64,000 nt of DNA. Origin: JAVHYG01 sp040390025. Its GTDB lineage: Bacteria > Pseudomonadota > Gammaproteobacteria > Diplorickettsiales > Diplorickettsiaceae. The translations under genes were made by a program, and so were the position numbers. The stretch spans positions 172,162 through 236,161 of the forward strand of contig JAZJZD010000009.1 in NCBI GenBank assembly GCA_040390025.1. Reading direction: 5' to 3'. Each line of letters begins with the position of its first letter. Positions within the stretch are counted from its first letter, which is position 1. Below the pieces are notes generated by a model. That model was not told the DNA's origin and did no database searches. It saw nothing but the letters and a program-made list of their open reading frames with translations. Below, in pieces: positions 27,087-36,286 of the stretch.

Positions 27087-29450
27087 ATGGTTGCCATAGC
27101 ACGCGGTTTAGAACAAAAACACGAGCAAGATCCACGCAAACTGTTACGGGATACACGTACGCTCGGACAGCGTTTTTTCGATTTTTTTAAAAATCCTCAG
27201 GGCGTTACTATTTTGTTAGTAGGCTTTGCTTCAGGTTCTTTCTTTATCCCAGGTATTGCTGATATTGTTTTTTTATTAGGCATTTTTTCTTTTTTTTATG
27301 CCTATACCCGTAAGACAGCACTACCGTTTCGTATGCCACAACGTGCACAAAAACTTGATTATAATGATTTGTTGCCGGGAAGTAATAAACCAAGAAAGGC
27401 GCGCGGTATTTGTTTGTTTGGTAATGAAATTTCTTCCGGAGAAGAGCTTTGGTTTAGCAACGATGATATGCGCACGCACTGTTTGATCTTTGGTTCTACA
27501 GGTAGTGGTAAAACAGAAGCTTTAATCTCTTTAGCTTTTAATGCCTTAGTGCAGGGCAGTGGTTTTATTTATGTGGATGGAAAGGGAGATAATAGTTTAT
27601 TTGCTAAAATCTTTTCTATGGCGCGCTCAATGGGACGCGAGGACGATATTCTTGTTGTCAACTTTATGACGGGCGCGCGAGATATTGTTGGGCCGCAAGA
27701 AAAACGTTTATCGAATACCATGAATCCTTTTGCAAACGGTTCATCAAGTATGTTATCGCAGCTCGTAGTGAGTTTAATGGATGCGAGCAGTAATACGCCT
27801 GATGGAGACATGTGGAAGGGACGGGCGATTGTTTTCGTTGAAGCCTTGATGAAGTTGCTGGTTTATATGCGTGATCAGGGGGCTATTTTATTAGATGTTA
27901 ATGTTGTCCGGAATTATTTTGAGTTATCGCGCGTAGAAAATATTGTTTTAGACAAAATTTTTCCGCGTGATGGTCAGGAACCCATGAGTTTAAATGAAGT
28001 TCCTGACGTTGTTTTAGAACCTATTACTAACTATCTGATTAACTTGCCAGGTTATGATAAATCAAAGAAAGGGAAACAAGTTTCTCAAGTATTAGAACAG
28101 CATGGCTTTATTACCATGCAGTTAACGCGTGTGTTTGGCTCCTTGGCCGATACTTATGGCCATATTTTACGAACGAATTTAGCGGAAGTCGATCTAAAAG
28201 ATGTTGTGCTAAATCGTCGAATTCTGCTGGTTTTATTGCCTGCTTTTGAAAAGTCGCCCGACGAATTATCTAATTTAGGCAAGGTTATCATTGCTTCGCT
28301 GAAAGCCATGCTCGCAGCGGGTTTAGGCGAAGAAGTAGAAGGTGATTATCGCGATATTATTGAACGTAAACCCACCAATGCATTGACGCCTTATTTATGC
28401 GTACTCGATGAATATGGTTATTATGCGGTTCCTGGATTCGCCGTTGTTCCGGCACAGGCGCGATCGTTAGGTTTTTCGATTGTTTTTGCAGGACAAGATT
28501 TACCAGCCTTCCAAAAAGCATCAAAAGAAGAAGCCGCTTCTATTGGTGCAAACTGTAATATTAAGCTCTGTATGAAATTAGAAGATCCCTTAGAAACTTG
28601 GGACTTTTTCTCAAAAAGTGCGGGGGAAGCATGGGTTACGAAGGTAGATGCTTTTCAGACACGCCCTGAAAGCGTTCTCAATAATTATGCCGATACGCGT
28701 AGTGCATCCAGTGAAAAACGTGCACGGATTGATTTGTTAGATCTTAAAGAGCAGCGTGAAGGGGAAGCGCATATTTTATTTAAATCAAAAATTATACGCG
28801 CGCGCTTGTTTTACGCAAATCCGGAACCGGTGCAGCGTATGCGTTTGAATCAATTTTTAAAGGTAGGACTACCTGTTAATCGTGTTATGGTTGATTTACA
28901 ACGTCGTTTATATGATTTTAATAAGATTATAGAAAAAGAAGCATTTTCTTTGGAAAAATTAGATGAGGCTTCTTTAGTTTCGAAATTGGCGGATATTTTG
29001 AATGCAGAAAGCGATCTGCAACCGATTGATGCCGCACTTTCTGCCTTGTTAACGATTCATAAGGCAAAAGAAAGTGATGTGGCAGAAATTATTATAGAAG
29101 AAGAAATTTTAGAGACGGGCGAGTTAAATTTATTTACCAAACTTAATGTTTCTGCCAAATTACAGTCGGTGCTTTTGGTTGACAATTTAGAGCCGTTTGC
29201 TGAACCTTTCCTAAACCGTAGTTTTACACAGGGACAGTTGGCTGTCATAGAAAAAGTATCGGGTAAATTTGAAAAACATGCCGTTAATATTGCCAGTGAA
29301 ATCGTGAAAGATATGGCATTAGCAACCCATTATCCTCCTGTTATACAGAACATTTTACCGGCTGAGGAAGTGAAAAATGTTGTTGATGAATTGATTCAAT
29401 GTATAGGGAAAGCGCGGGAAGAAGGCCAGAAAGAGAAATCTGATAGTTGA
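27087..29450 (+). CDS. icmO: Type IV coupling protein DotL/IcmO
   Basis: A 787-residue ATPase that receives substrates for the Dot/Icm system. Two N-terminal membrane segments (about residues 38-75), Walker A GSTGSGKTEAL (about 136-146), the region YVDGKGDNSLFAKIFSMAR, LCVLDEYGYYAVPGFAVVPA as Walker B region and VFAGQDLPAFQKASKEEAAS are all typical of DotL. The C-terminal 150 residues are helical and correspond to the part that binds DotN and the IcmSW chaperones. Length is close to the Legionella protein. Intact. Confidence 0.97.
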   Translation: MVAIARGLEQKHEQDPRKLLRDTRTLGQRFFDFFKNPQGVTILLVGFASGSFFIPGIADIVFLLGIFSFFYAYTRKTALPFRMPQRAQKLDYNDLLPGSNKPRKARGICLFGNEISSGEELWFSNDDMRTHCLIFGSTGSGKTEALISLAFNALVQGSGFIYVDGKGDNSLFAKIFSMARSMGREDDILVVNFMTGARDIVGPQEKRLSNTMNPFANGSSSMLSQLVVSLMDASSNTPDGDMWKGRAIVFVEALMKLLVYMRDQGAILLDVNVVRNYFELSRVENIVLDKIFPRDGQEPMSLNEVPDVVLEPITNYLINLPGYDKSKKGKQVSQVLEQHGFITMQLTRVFGSLADTYGHILRTNLAEVDLKDVVLNRRILLVLLPAFEKSPDELSNLGKVIIASLKAMLAAGLGEEVEGDYRDIIERKPTNALTPYLCVLDEYGYYAVPGFAVVPAQARSLGFSIVFAGQDLPAFQKASKEEAASIGANCNIKLCMKLEDPLETWDFFSKSAGEAWVTKVDAFQTRPESVLNNYADTRSASSEKRARIDLLDLKEQREGEAHILFKSKIIRARLFYANPEPVQRMRLNQFLKVGLPVNRVMVDLQRRLYDFNKIIEKEAFSLEKLDEASLVSKLADILNAESDLQPIDAALSALLTIHKAKESDVAEIIIEEEILETGELNLFTKLNVSAKLQSVLLVDNLEPFAEPFLNRSFTQGQLAVIEKVSGKFEKHAVNIASEIVKDMALATHYPPVIQNILPAEEVKNVVDELIQCIGKAREEGQKEKSDS

Positions 29451-29541
29451 TAGCCTTACTTCATGCTCATGTTACGCGGTAGGCAATGACGATGTGTTGT
29501 TATGCTTAATTCTTTAGCTCAATACGAAGGTATGTTTAATC

Positions 29542-30090
29542 ATGAAACTATTTTATTGTTTTTTTAGTTTACTTTTTTTATTTATTTCTGGATGTGCGAG
29601 TCAGCGTTCGCCGTCAATATCTCTACCTGCTGTTCCGTCTTCTTTGGGTTGTCAAATGAGATATCAAAGCGATAACTTAAGAAAAAGCGGGGTCCAAGTA
29701 ATAAAAGTAGGGGATGAGTTGCGGCTAATCCTGCCAAACTCTCGATTTTTTGTTAAAAATACAGCCACTTTGCAAGTGAGTTCTTATCCAGTTTTGAATG
29801 AAATTGTCGCGTTGCTTAATCAGACGAAGAACTTAGGTATTAATGTATTAGCCTATACCCCTTCTTTGGAGGATTTTACACCTAATACAAGTTTGGCTCA
29901 GCAACAAGCCCAAGTTGTGGTGAATTACTTTTTACAGCAAGGGTTAAATACGCGCCTTATCCTGGCGAGTGCTTGGAAAGGAACGAGTGATAGACAAAAA
30001 CAAGGGACAGGAAGCTTTAGTGATGACTCGCCCGGTATTTTTTCCGTTGAAATTAGAACTAGGCTTTTACAGCCGGAGGATAGTCAATGA
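29542..30090 (+). CDS. icmN: Dot/Icm outer-membrane lipoprotein DotK/IcmN
   Basis: A 182-residue lipoprotein: signal peptide MKLFYCFFSLLFLFISGC with lipobox ISG-C at Cys18, then an OmpA-like peptidoglycan-binding domain (about residues 75-180) with LNEIVALLNQTKNLGINVLA and SLAQQQAQVVVNYFLQQGLN. It belongs to the outer part of the Dot/Icm core complex. Its stop is followed 20 bases later by a family C repeat. Confidence 0.9.
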   Translation: MKLFYCFFSLLFLFISGCASQRSPSISLPAVPSSLGCQMRYQSDNLRKSGVQVIKVGDELRLILPNSRFFVKNTATLQVSSYPVLNEIVALLNQTKNLGINVLAYTPSLEDFTPNTSLAQQQAQVVVNYFLQQGLNTRLILASAWKGTSDRQKQGTGSFSDDSPGIFSVEIRTRLLQPEDSQ

Positions 30091-30110
30091 TAAACAAAAT
30101 CTTGATCTTT

Positions 30111-30307
30111 ATATACCGCTCGTACTTGAAGACGCGAACGTATTAAAATTCACAGCGAGCGGTATACCCGATTACATGACGGGCAAAAGCTAAGCTTTTG
30201 CACCGTCATTCAAGGAGAGAATCGCGGTTCTCTCCTTGAAAATCCTCATCGCGCAAAGAAATCACTTCAAGTTGCGTGTTCGCAACTTGAAGTGCAATGG
30301 GTATATA
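30111..30307 (+). repeat. Palindromic repeat, family C
   Basis: ATATACCGCTCGTACTTGAA, GCGAGCGGTATACCCGAT, CACCGTCATTCAAGGAGAGA, the palindrome GGAGAGAATCGCGGTTCTCTCC and the end AGTGCAATGGGTATATA. A start of another copy (CGCTTGTACTTGAAG) follows at 30308. It fills the 375 bases between icmN and icmM. Confidence 0.8.
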
Positions 30308-30465
30308 CGCTTGTACTTGAAGAAGATGAAATGGTGCTAAAACAATTCCTTATAGTGTATAAAATGATTGTAGACGAATAATTAAATAATACATTTAAAA
30401 CTAGCTTTTTCTAATAAGACTGGGTTATAGTTCATTCAAATAAATGCTAAATGACGAGGGGTAAG

Positions 30466-30693
30466 GTGGCCAGCCGAATTGACTTAGTTCGATCACGTAA
30501 AGGATTTTATCGGGGTAATTATAATCGAGTTTGTATCGGGCTGTTAATTGCTTTGGTGATTATCTTTTTACTTACTGGTTTAGTGGTGTATCTTACTATT
30601 TTTCGTCCGGTTTCAGATTTTTATGCCACTTCTATGGATGGAAAGATAACTCGCTTAGTCTCTCTAGATTCGCCTATGCGAGCGAGTGCTTAG
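30466..30693 (+). CDS. icmM: Dot/Icm inner-membrane protein DotJ/IcmM
   Basis: A 75-residue protein: short basic N-terminus (RIDLVRSRKGFYRGNYNRV), one membrane segment VCIGLLIALVIIFLLTGLVV, and FYATSMDGKITRLVSLDSP. It is a short paralog of the next gene's N-terminus (FYRDNYRKVVAALL and YFATTNDGRIVPLIPFDRP), as known for DotJ and DotI, which form a complex together. The frame is open to an ATG at 30451, but GAGGGG lies at the right distance from the GTG at 30466, which I prefer as the start. Confidence 0.85.
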   Translation: MASRIDLVRSRKGFYRGNYNRVCIGLLIALVIIFLLTGLVVYLTIFRPVSDFYATSMDGKITRLVSLDSPMRASA

Positions 30694-30722
30694 TTAATAA
30701 AAATAATTTAAGAGAGATAATA

Positions 30723-31361
30723 ATGAAAGAAGATGCACTTCAAGTCGTTACGTTACGAAATGAATTCTATCGTGATAATTATCGGAAAGTTGTAGCTGCC
30801 TTACTCGTTAGTTTTTTTATTATCTTAATTCTAGCCGGCGCGCTTTTTTATATTGTGACGAATCCTCCTGCGCCTCGTTACTTCGCGACCACAAATGATG
30901 GTCGTATTGTGCCACTTATTCCTTTCGATCGTCCTAATCTATCCAATTCAGCTGTTTTAGAGTGGGCCAACACAGCGGCGGCAGCTACTTATAGTTATAA
31001 TTTTGTTAATTATCGGCAAGCTTTACAACAAGCGGCTGATTATTTTACCCCCGAAGGTAAGCAAATGTTTTTTAATGCTATAAAAAGCTCAAATAACTTG
31101 ACTGCGGTGATAGCAAAGAAATTAATTGTATCTACTGTAGCAACCGGGGTTCCTGTCGTATTAGAGCAAGGTGTTATGTTAGGTCGTTATACATGGAAAG
31201 TGCAAATTCCGATGTTAATTACTTTCCAAAGTGCCAGTCAATTTTCCCAACAGTCCGTTACGGTGACAATGGTTATTGTACGTGTTTCACCTTTAGAATC
31301 GCCACGTGGTATCGGCATTGCTCAATTCATTGTATCAGGAGGCGGCGGTATTACCGGTTAA
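30723..31361 (+). CDS. icmL: Dot/Icm inner-membrane protein DotI/IcmL
   Basis: A 212-residue protein, the same length as the Legionella one, with one N-terminal membrane segment (VVAALLVSFFIILILAGALF) and a periplasmic VirB8-like domain (about residues 75-205). Motifs are YFATTNDGRIVPLIPFDRPN, NFVNYRQALQQAADYFTPEG and the end IGIAQFIVSGGG. The frame is open to 30531, but that part overlaps icmM; the ATG at 30723 follows AGAGAGATA and gives the family start. Confidence 0.95.
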   Translation: MKEDALQVVTLRNEFYRDNYRKVVAALLVSFFIILILAGALFYIVTNPPAPRYFATTNDGRIVPLIPFDRPNLSNSAVLEWANTAAAATYSYNFVNYRQALQQAADYFTPEGKQMFFNAIKSSNNLTAVIAKKLIVSTVATGVPVVLEQGVMLGRYTWKVQIPMLITFQSASQFSQQSVTVTMVIVRVSPLESPRGIGIAQFIVSGGGGITG

Positions 31362-31365
31362 AACC

Positions 31366-32331
31366 ATGAATAGACCTCTTTTTAAATGGCATCATGGACT
31401 TCATTGTATTTATTTTCTTGTAGGGATATTAGTGTTAAGTGGATTACTCTGCGCTACTGCAAAAGCTGCAGCGAATCCGAATACACAAAATCAAGTGGCT
31501 TCTACGGGGACTACTTCTTCAGAGTCGAGCGGCGATGCGAATAACGAGTCGGTGTCGGTACAGGCGCTTAATAAGGCAGCGTTTGGCTCTATGACACAAA
31601 CCATGCTGCCTATGACCCCTCTGCAGATTCAACGATTAAGGCAATTGTTCAACCAGACACAAGCAGCGGCTGTAACAACACCCGGTACGCCGCCGCGTCC
31701 AACAATTTCTTCGCAATATGTAAAGCTTGAACCCGGTGCTACACCCACTGTTATTCGTTTAGCGCAAGGTTATGTGACAACAGTGGCATTTCTGGATGCG
31801 ACAGGCCAACCATGGCCGGTAGATAATTATGATATCGGCAATCCGCAGTCGTTTAATATTCAGTGGGATAAAAAAAGTAATTTATTAATGATACAAGCCA
31901 CTGCTTTGTATAGTGTAGGTAATCTTGCGGTACAGCTACGAGGTTTACCTACGCCTGTGATGGTGACTTTAGTCTCCGGCCAAAAGGCGGTAGATTATCG
32001 TATTGATTTACGTATCCCTGGTAATGGTCCAAACGCTAAAGCACTTCTAGGACGAAGCTTGCCTGAAAGTGCTGATCCTACTTTATTAAATATTTTAGAG
32101 GGGGTTGCGCCAAAAGGAAGTTCAGCGCTCAAGATTTCTGGTGGTCCTGCACAAGCATGGTATGGCAGTAATCATCTTTATTTACGAACCCGCTTAACAC
32201 TAATTTCACCCGCATGGATTGCGACAATGTCCAGCCCTGATGGAATGAAAGCTTATGAAATGCCGAAAACGCCGCTTATTTTAGGTTTTCAAGATGGTCA
32301 ATCTATACAATTAAAAGTCGAAGGGTTTTAA
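31366..32331 (+). CDS. icmK: Dot/Icm core-complex protein DotH/IcmK
   Basis: A 321-residue periplasmic/outer-membrane-associated protein with a signal peptide (about residues 1-35, cleavage near ATAKA-A), a low-complexity Ser/Thr/Asn stretch, and a C-terminal VirB9-like beta domain: PTVIRLAQGYVTTVAFLDAT, GQPWPVDNYDIGNP and SGGPAQAWYGSNHLYLRTRL. DotH with DotC and DotD forms the outer-membrane ring. I chose the ATG at 31366, five bases after the icmL stop; the open frame back to 31306 overlaps icmL. Confidence 0.95.
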   Translation: MNRPLFKWHHGLHCIYFLVGILVLSGLLCATAKAAANPNTQNQVASTGTTSSESSGDANNESVSVQALNKAAFGSMTQTMLPMTPLQIQRLRQLFNQTQAAAVTTPGTPPRPTISSQYVKLEPGATPTVIRLAQGYVTTVAFLDATGQPWPVDNYDIGNPQSFNIQWDKKSNLLMIQATALYSVGNLAVQLRGLPTPVMVTLVSGQKAVDYRIDLRIPGNGPNAKALLGRSLPESADPTLLNILEGVAPKGSSALKISGGPAQAWYGSNHLYLRTRLTLISPAWIATMSSPDGMKAYEMPKTPLILGFQDGQSIQLKVEGF

Positions 32332-32339
32332 GTATTCCT

Positions 32340-34847
32340 ATGAATCTTAAATTACAAAATGTTACCGCATTATTTAAAAATGTACGCACGCGAACTATTA
32401 TTATAGTTACCGTATTGATCCTGTTAGCCGGGCTTTTATTAGGCTTAGGTCGTTTAATGAATAGAACAGCACCCGCTGATTCTTCTATTCAATTAAAAGA
32501 TACGCCAAACATACAATCTGTTCCGGGTGGACTTGATAAACCACCCTCTGCAGATTATCAACATCTTCAGCAACAACAGAATCTTCAACAAGCAGACATT
32601 GCTGCAAAAACAGGTGCTAGCGCCATTCCGACTTTGTTGGATAGTTCTCAGTTTAATCAGCTTCAACGAAATCAAGGTGCAAATGGCTGCTGTTCCCCTT
32701 GTTCTTGCTGTGGGACAAATTCAGCTTGTGGAAGTCAAACTGCTCAGCGTGGCGCGGCATTGTTACAACCTAGTCAGCTGCGATCTGGAACGTTAGTTTA
32801 TGGTACGCATGGTAATGTGATAGGTCGTTTAGGACCTGATGGAAAGGTACGTAATAAAAATGGTGAAATTATAGGGCAAGTTGGCCCTGATGGCTTAGTT
32901 CGTGCAGCCGATGGCTCTGTCATTGGTAGTGCTGCTGTTTCTGCTGCAGGCGATCCTGTTTATGATGCAACAGGCCATTTGATCGGTCATGTTGGGATAG
33001 ATGGGAAGGTACGTGATGGGCAAGGGCGAATTATTGGGTTGGCAGCTGCGGATGGAACTGTTCGTGATCTTAAAGGTGCTGTTATTGGGCGTGCTGTTAA
33101 TCCTAAATTAACAAATTCTGGCACGGGCGTACGTGTTTATGATGCACAAGGTCATTTATTAGGGACAGTCGGAGCGGATGGCAAAGTGCGAGACGCCAAA
33201 GGCAATGTCATCGGCGAACTTGGTGCAGATGGTATCGTGCGAGATGCAACTGGAAAAATTATAGGGAAGACAGGTGTTAATACTGTAGGTGCGCCGGTTT
33301 ATGATGCGCAAGGTCATTTCTTAGGAACAGTCGGAGCGGATGGCAAAGTACGAGATAGCAAAGGCAATGTCATTGGTGAAGTCGGAGCAGATGGCATTGT
33401 GCGCGATGCCAGTGGAAAAGTTATAGGAAAAACAGGTGTTAATAGCGTAGGTGCATCGGTTTATGATGCGCAAGGTCATTTGCTAGGGACAGTTGGAGCG
33501 GATGGTAAAGTGCGAGATGCTAAAGGCAATGTCATTGGCGAAGTCGGTGCAGATGGTATCGTGCGTGATGCGGAAGGTAAAACAATAGGACGCGCTTATG
33601 TGAAAGGCGTTACTAATAGGCCAGCTATTATTCCTGGAATGCCAGTTTATGATAATCAAGGTAAATTAATTGGGACTGTAAGTGCAGATGGGCGTGTGCG
33701 TGATTCTCATGGGAAAGTATTAGGTACATTGGATCAAGATGGAACTTTACGTGGTGCTAATGGAAAGATACTTGGAAAAGTCGGTGCTACTTCGCCTGGA
33801 ACACCTATTTATGATAGTCAAGGCCATTTAGTGGGTACTGTTGGCAGTGATGGAATTGTCAGGGATAGTCAAGGAAAAGCAATTGCAACTATCGGCGCAG
33901 ATGGTATTGCGCGTGATGCACTGGGTAATCCTTTAGGAAGTACGACACCGCCTACTACTTCTCAATCTAGTACAGGTAATATTACTAATCCTGCCTTAGG
34001 CAATACATCACAAGCCGCTGTGAGTTTATTGCCAAATGCATCGGATAATCCAAATCCGGAATTACAAGCTATTTTAGATAGACAAGCGCAGCAAATCTCG
34101 GCACAGAAAGCCGAACAGTTACAACAACAAATGCAGTCGTCAATGTCTACACAAGCTTCTCAATTATTTGTAGCATGGGGCTCTCCAACACAGCAATATG
34201 TTGTAGGTACTCCTCCTACTATTTCTGGTCAAATGTCGGCAGGTACTATGACAGATTCTACTTCTGGCATAGCAGGCGCGCCACCTGCGGTCAAAGCGGG
34301 GACGATCATGTATGCGGTGTTATTAACAGCCGTAAATAGCGATGAACCAGGTCCTGTATTAGCAGAAATTGTGCAAGGTAAATTTAAAGGTGCGCGGATA
34401 ATTGGTACCTTAAGCAACCAAGGAAAAAAAGTTTTACTTTCATTCAATACCTTAACCTTACCTAAACTTCCACAGAGTATTACTATTAATACGGTGGCTA
34501 TCGATGAGAGTACTGCACGAACTGCTTTATCAAGTTATACAAATAACCATTATTGGTTGCGGTATGGCACTTTATTTGCTTCCGCTTTTATTCAAGGTTA
34601 TGGACAATCCTTTTTAAATACAGGTTCTCCTTATGCAGGGTCTATTATTATTGGCCCAACTCCCGTAGTTCCACCATTAAGTCCTAAAGCGAGAGTGTTT
34701 GTTGGTTTAGGCCAAGTGGGTGTTCAATATGCATCTGCTCTAGGAAGTGTTTTCAGTACGCCGCCTACGGTGCATGTCTATTCAGGTACACCGATGGGTA
34801 TATTATTTCTTTCTGATTTACCAGCAATACCTGAGTTGACTAAATAG
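32340..34847 (+). CDS. icmE: Dot/Icm core-complex protein DotG/IcmE with long repeat region
   Basis: An 835-residue protein that spans both membranes. A single membrane segment lies at about residues 19-37. Residues 117-130 hold six cysteines (CCSPCSCCGTNSAC). From about 145 to 540 comes a repeat region of the form VYDAQGHLLGTVGADGKVRD and KGNVIGEVGADGIVRDAxGK. The C-terminal 250 residues are the VirB10-like domain (AGTIMYAVLLTAVNSDEPGP, GARIIGTLSNQGKKVLLSFN, LRYGTLFASAFIQGYGQSF). Legionella DotG has a different, pentapeptide-type repeat region, so the repeat part is lineage-specific. Intact. Confidence 0.95.
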   Translation: MNLKLQNVTALFKNVRTRTIIIVTVLILLAGLLLGLGRLMNRTAPADSSIQLKDTPNIQSVPGGLDKPPSADYQHLQQQQNLQQADIAAKTGASAIPTLLDSSQFNQLQRNQGANGCCSPCSCCGTNSACGSQTAQRGAALLQPSQLRSGTLVYGTHGNVIGRLGPDGKVRNKNGEIIGQVGPDGLVRAADGSVIGSAAVSAAGDPVYDATGHLIGHVGIDGKVRDGQGRIIGLAAADGTVRDLKGAVIGRAVNPKLTNSGTGVRVYDAQGHLLGTVGADGKVRDAKGNVIGELGADGIVRDATGKIIGKTGVNTVGAPVYDAQGHFLGTVGADGKVRDSKGNVIGEVGADGIVRDASGKVIGKTGVNSVGASVYDAQGHLLGTVGADGKVRDAKGNVIGEVGADGIVRDAEGKTIGRAYVKGVTNRPAIIPGMPVYDNQGKLIGTVSADGRVRDSHGKVLGTLDQDGTLRGANGKILGKVGATSPGTPIYDSQGHLVGTVGSDGIVRDSQGKAIATIGADGIARDALGNPLGSTTPPTTSQSSTGNITNPALGNTSQAAVSLLPNASDNPNPELQAILDRQAQQISAQKAEQLQQQMQSSMSTQASQLFVAWGSPTQQYVVGTPPTISGQMSAGTMTDSTSGIAGAPPAVKAGTIMYAVLLTAVNSDEPGPVLAEIVQGKFKGARIIGTLSNQGKKVLLSFNTLTLPKLPQSITINTVAIDESTARTALSSYTNNHYWLRYGTLFASAFIQGYGQSFLNTGSPYAGSIIIGPTPVVPPLSPKARVFVGLGQVGVQYASALGSVFSTPPTVHVYSGTPMGILFLSDLPAIPELTK
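33135..33620 (+). repeat. 162-base tandem repeats inside icmE
   Basis: Three near-identical units start with GTTTATGATGC at 33135, 33297 and 33459, exactly 162 bases (54 codons) apart. More diverged units flank them. High identity suggests recent expansion or homogenisation by recombination. Confidence 0.85.
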
Positions 34848-34874
34848 TTTGCAAATGTTTTTTAATATGAGGCT

Positions 34875-35597
34875 ATGATGGATAAAAAAACTTATAATCT
34901 AAACGATGAAGAAGAATACCAATTTCAAGAACCTGAGTCTGGAACGCATTTTTCGACAGCAAATAGTGTACCGAGTGAGGGGACAAATTTTTTTGAACGC
35001 ATAAAGCGCCAACATATTATTTTAGGTTTTATTTTTGTTTTTCTTATTTTTGGAGCCTATAAATTACTTAATGGTTTTTTTCACGTAATTAGCAGACAGC
35101 AAATGGCTACAAAAGTTCAAAAGGTAGTTCCTAAAATTGAAGATACCCAGCCTAATTTAAATAGTAAATCCGATATAACGAGTAGTCGTTTAGATAGTCT
35201 AGCACAGGGGCAGTTAGGAATTCAGTCAGCGTTGCAAGCGTTGGATTCACAATTATCAGGCATGCAAACGACGCTGGCTAATTTAGGTTCTCAGCTTACA
35301 CAAGTAAATGATGAGATCCAAAGTCTTCATGCGGCGCAGGAAACGTTAATTCAAAATCAGGTAAAGCCTGTAAAAAAAGTAGCAGAAAAGAAAAAAGAAG
35401 CCCCTAAAGCTATTTATTATGTTCGTGCGATTATTCCTGGTCGAGTTTGGTTAACTACTCAAGAAGGTTCAACACTTACTTTGGGAACCGGTGACAAATT
35501 GCCGGGTTATGGGCTTGTCGACTCTATTAACCCAGAGCAAGGAACGGTGACTTTAAATTCGGGTGCTGTTATAGGCTATAGTCCGGATGATAAATAA
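34875..35597 (+). CDS. icmG: Dot/Icm protein DotF/IcmG
   Basis: A 240-residue inner membrane protein: acidic cytoplasmic start (NLNDEEEYQFQEPESG), one membrane segment HIILGFIFVFLIFGAYKLLN (about residues 49-68), a coiled coil with SALQALDSQLSGMQTTLANL, and a C-terminal beta domain IYYVRAIIPGRVWLTTQEGS...GAVIGYSPDD. This order matches DotF. It ends two bases before the ATG used for the icmC reading frame. Confidence 0.95.
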   Translation: MMDKKTYNLNDEEEYQFQEPESGTHFSTANSVPSEGTNFFERIKRQHIILGFIFVFLIFGAYKLLNGFFHVISRQQMATKVQKVVPKIEDTQPNLNSKSDITSSRLDSLAQGQLGIQSALQALDSQLSGMQTTLANLGSQLTQVNDEIQSLHAAQETLIQNQVKPVKKVAEKKKEAPKAIYYVRAIIPGRVWLTTQEGSTLTLGTGDKLPGYGLVDSINPEQGTVTLNSGAVIGYSPDDK

Positions 35598-35599
35598 CT

Positions 35600-36286
35600 A
35601 TGTACATAAAACTATACTCACAGCAATTGATTTTTCGGCAAGTGCCGCGAAGTTGCGAATTGAGCAATATCACAGCCAAAAACTCAAGGGCGAAGCGTAG
35701 AAAACTTATTAGAAACTTTAGTCTATTGTTTGTCTGCCTTCTGCTGGGAGGGTGCTCTAATGTGCACTTTCCTCGTCTGGAAACTATGTTAGTCACTGTG
35801 ACAAATGAGTTTCCTAATATTTATCATTTAATCACGGCTACGGCTTATGTAATGGGTATTGCTTTTATTTTTCGTGGGGTTTATCAACTCAAGGTATACG
35901 GTGATCTACGCACGATGATGTCTGTACAAACTAATTTTAAAGCGACCATGATGGTATTTTTTGCAGGCGCTGCGCTTTTATATACACCGACGGCATTTAA
36001 AAGCATGATGCTAACAACCTTTGCAACAACCAGTATTACCGATCCCATGAGTTATCATTCATCTAAGGGTATTTGGAGTCCTGCTGCCTCACAAGCTATT
36101 TTGCGCTTTATTCAATTAATAGGTACTATTTCTTTTATTCGGGGTTGGGTTTATTTGACGCATACGTCTAATCCTAACGGTCGCAGTTCATTTGGGAAGG
36201 CAGCGACACATATTGTTGCAGGTTTATTAGCTATTAATATTGAAGGGACACGCGAGATGTTACAAGCAAGTTTTGGTATTTATTAG
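35600..36286 (+). CDS. icmC: Dot/Icm protein DotE/IcmC with repeat-derived N-terminus
   Basis: A 228-residue reading frame. The conserved part has a lipoprotein-like or signal segment (LLFVCLLLGGCSNV) and three membrane segments including LITATAYVMGIAFIFRGVYQ and MMVFFAGAALLYTPTAFKSM, as in DotE; DotE and the DotP/IcmD proteins are related. The first 34 residues are encoded by a family B repeat (35613-35702). The remaining 194 residues match the usual family length. No other ATG lies between the repeat and the conserved part; a TTG (Leu, in SLLFV) is a possible internal start. So the repeat either supplies the start codon and a new N-terminus or the true start is an alternative codon. Confidence 0.85.
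   Translation: MYIKLYSQQLIFRQVPRSCELSNITAKNSRAKRRKLIRNFSLLFVCLLLGGCSNVHFPRLETMLVTVTNEFPNIYHLITATAYVMGIAFIFRGVYQLKVYGDLRTMMSVQTNFKATMMVFFAGAALLYTPTAFKSMMLTTFATTSITDPMSYHSSKGIWSPAASQAILRFIQLIGTISFIRGWVYLTHTSNPNGRSSFGKAATHIVAGLLAINIEGTREMLQASFGIY
35613..35702 (+). repeat. MITE-like repeat, family B, inside the icmC reading frame
   Basis: TATACTCACAGCAATTGAT ... CGAAGTTGCGAATTGAGC ... CAAAAACTCAAGGGCGAAGC matches the copies at 25453, 36536 and 37246. It is read in frame as codons 5-34 of icmC. Confidence 0.8.

Noticed and set aside
29969..30193. Plus-strand ORF overlapping the end of icmN
   Set aside because: A frame shadow of icmN that runs into the family C repeat, without a ribosome site.
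30531..30722. Upstream extension of icmL
   Set aside because: This part overlaps icmM in another frame; the ATG at 30723 gives the standard 212-residue protein.
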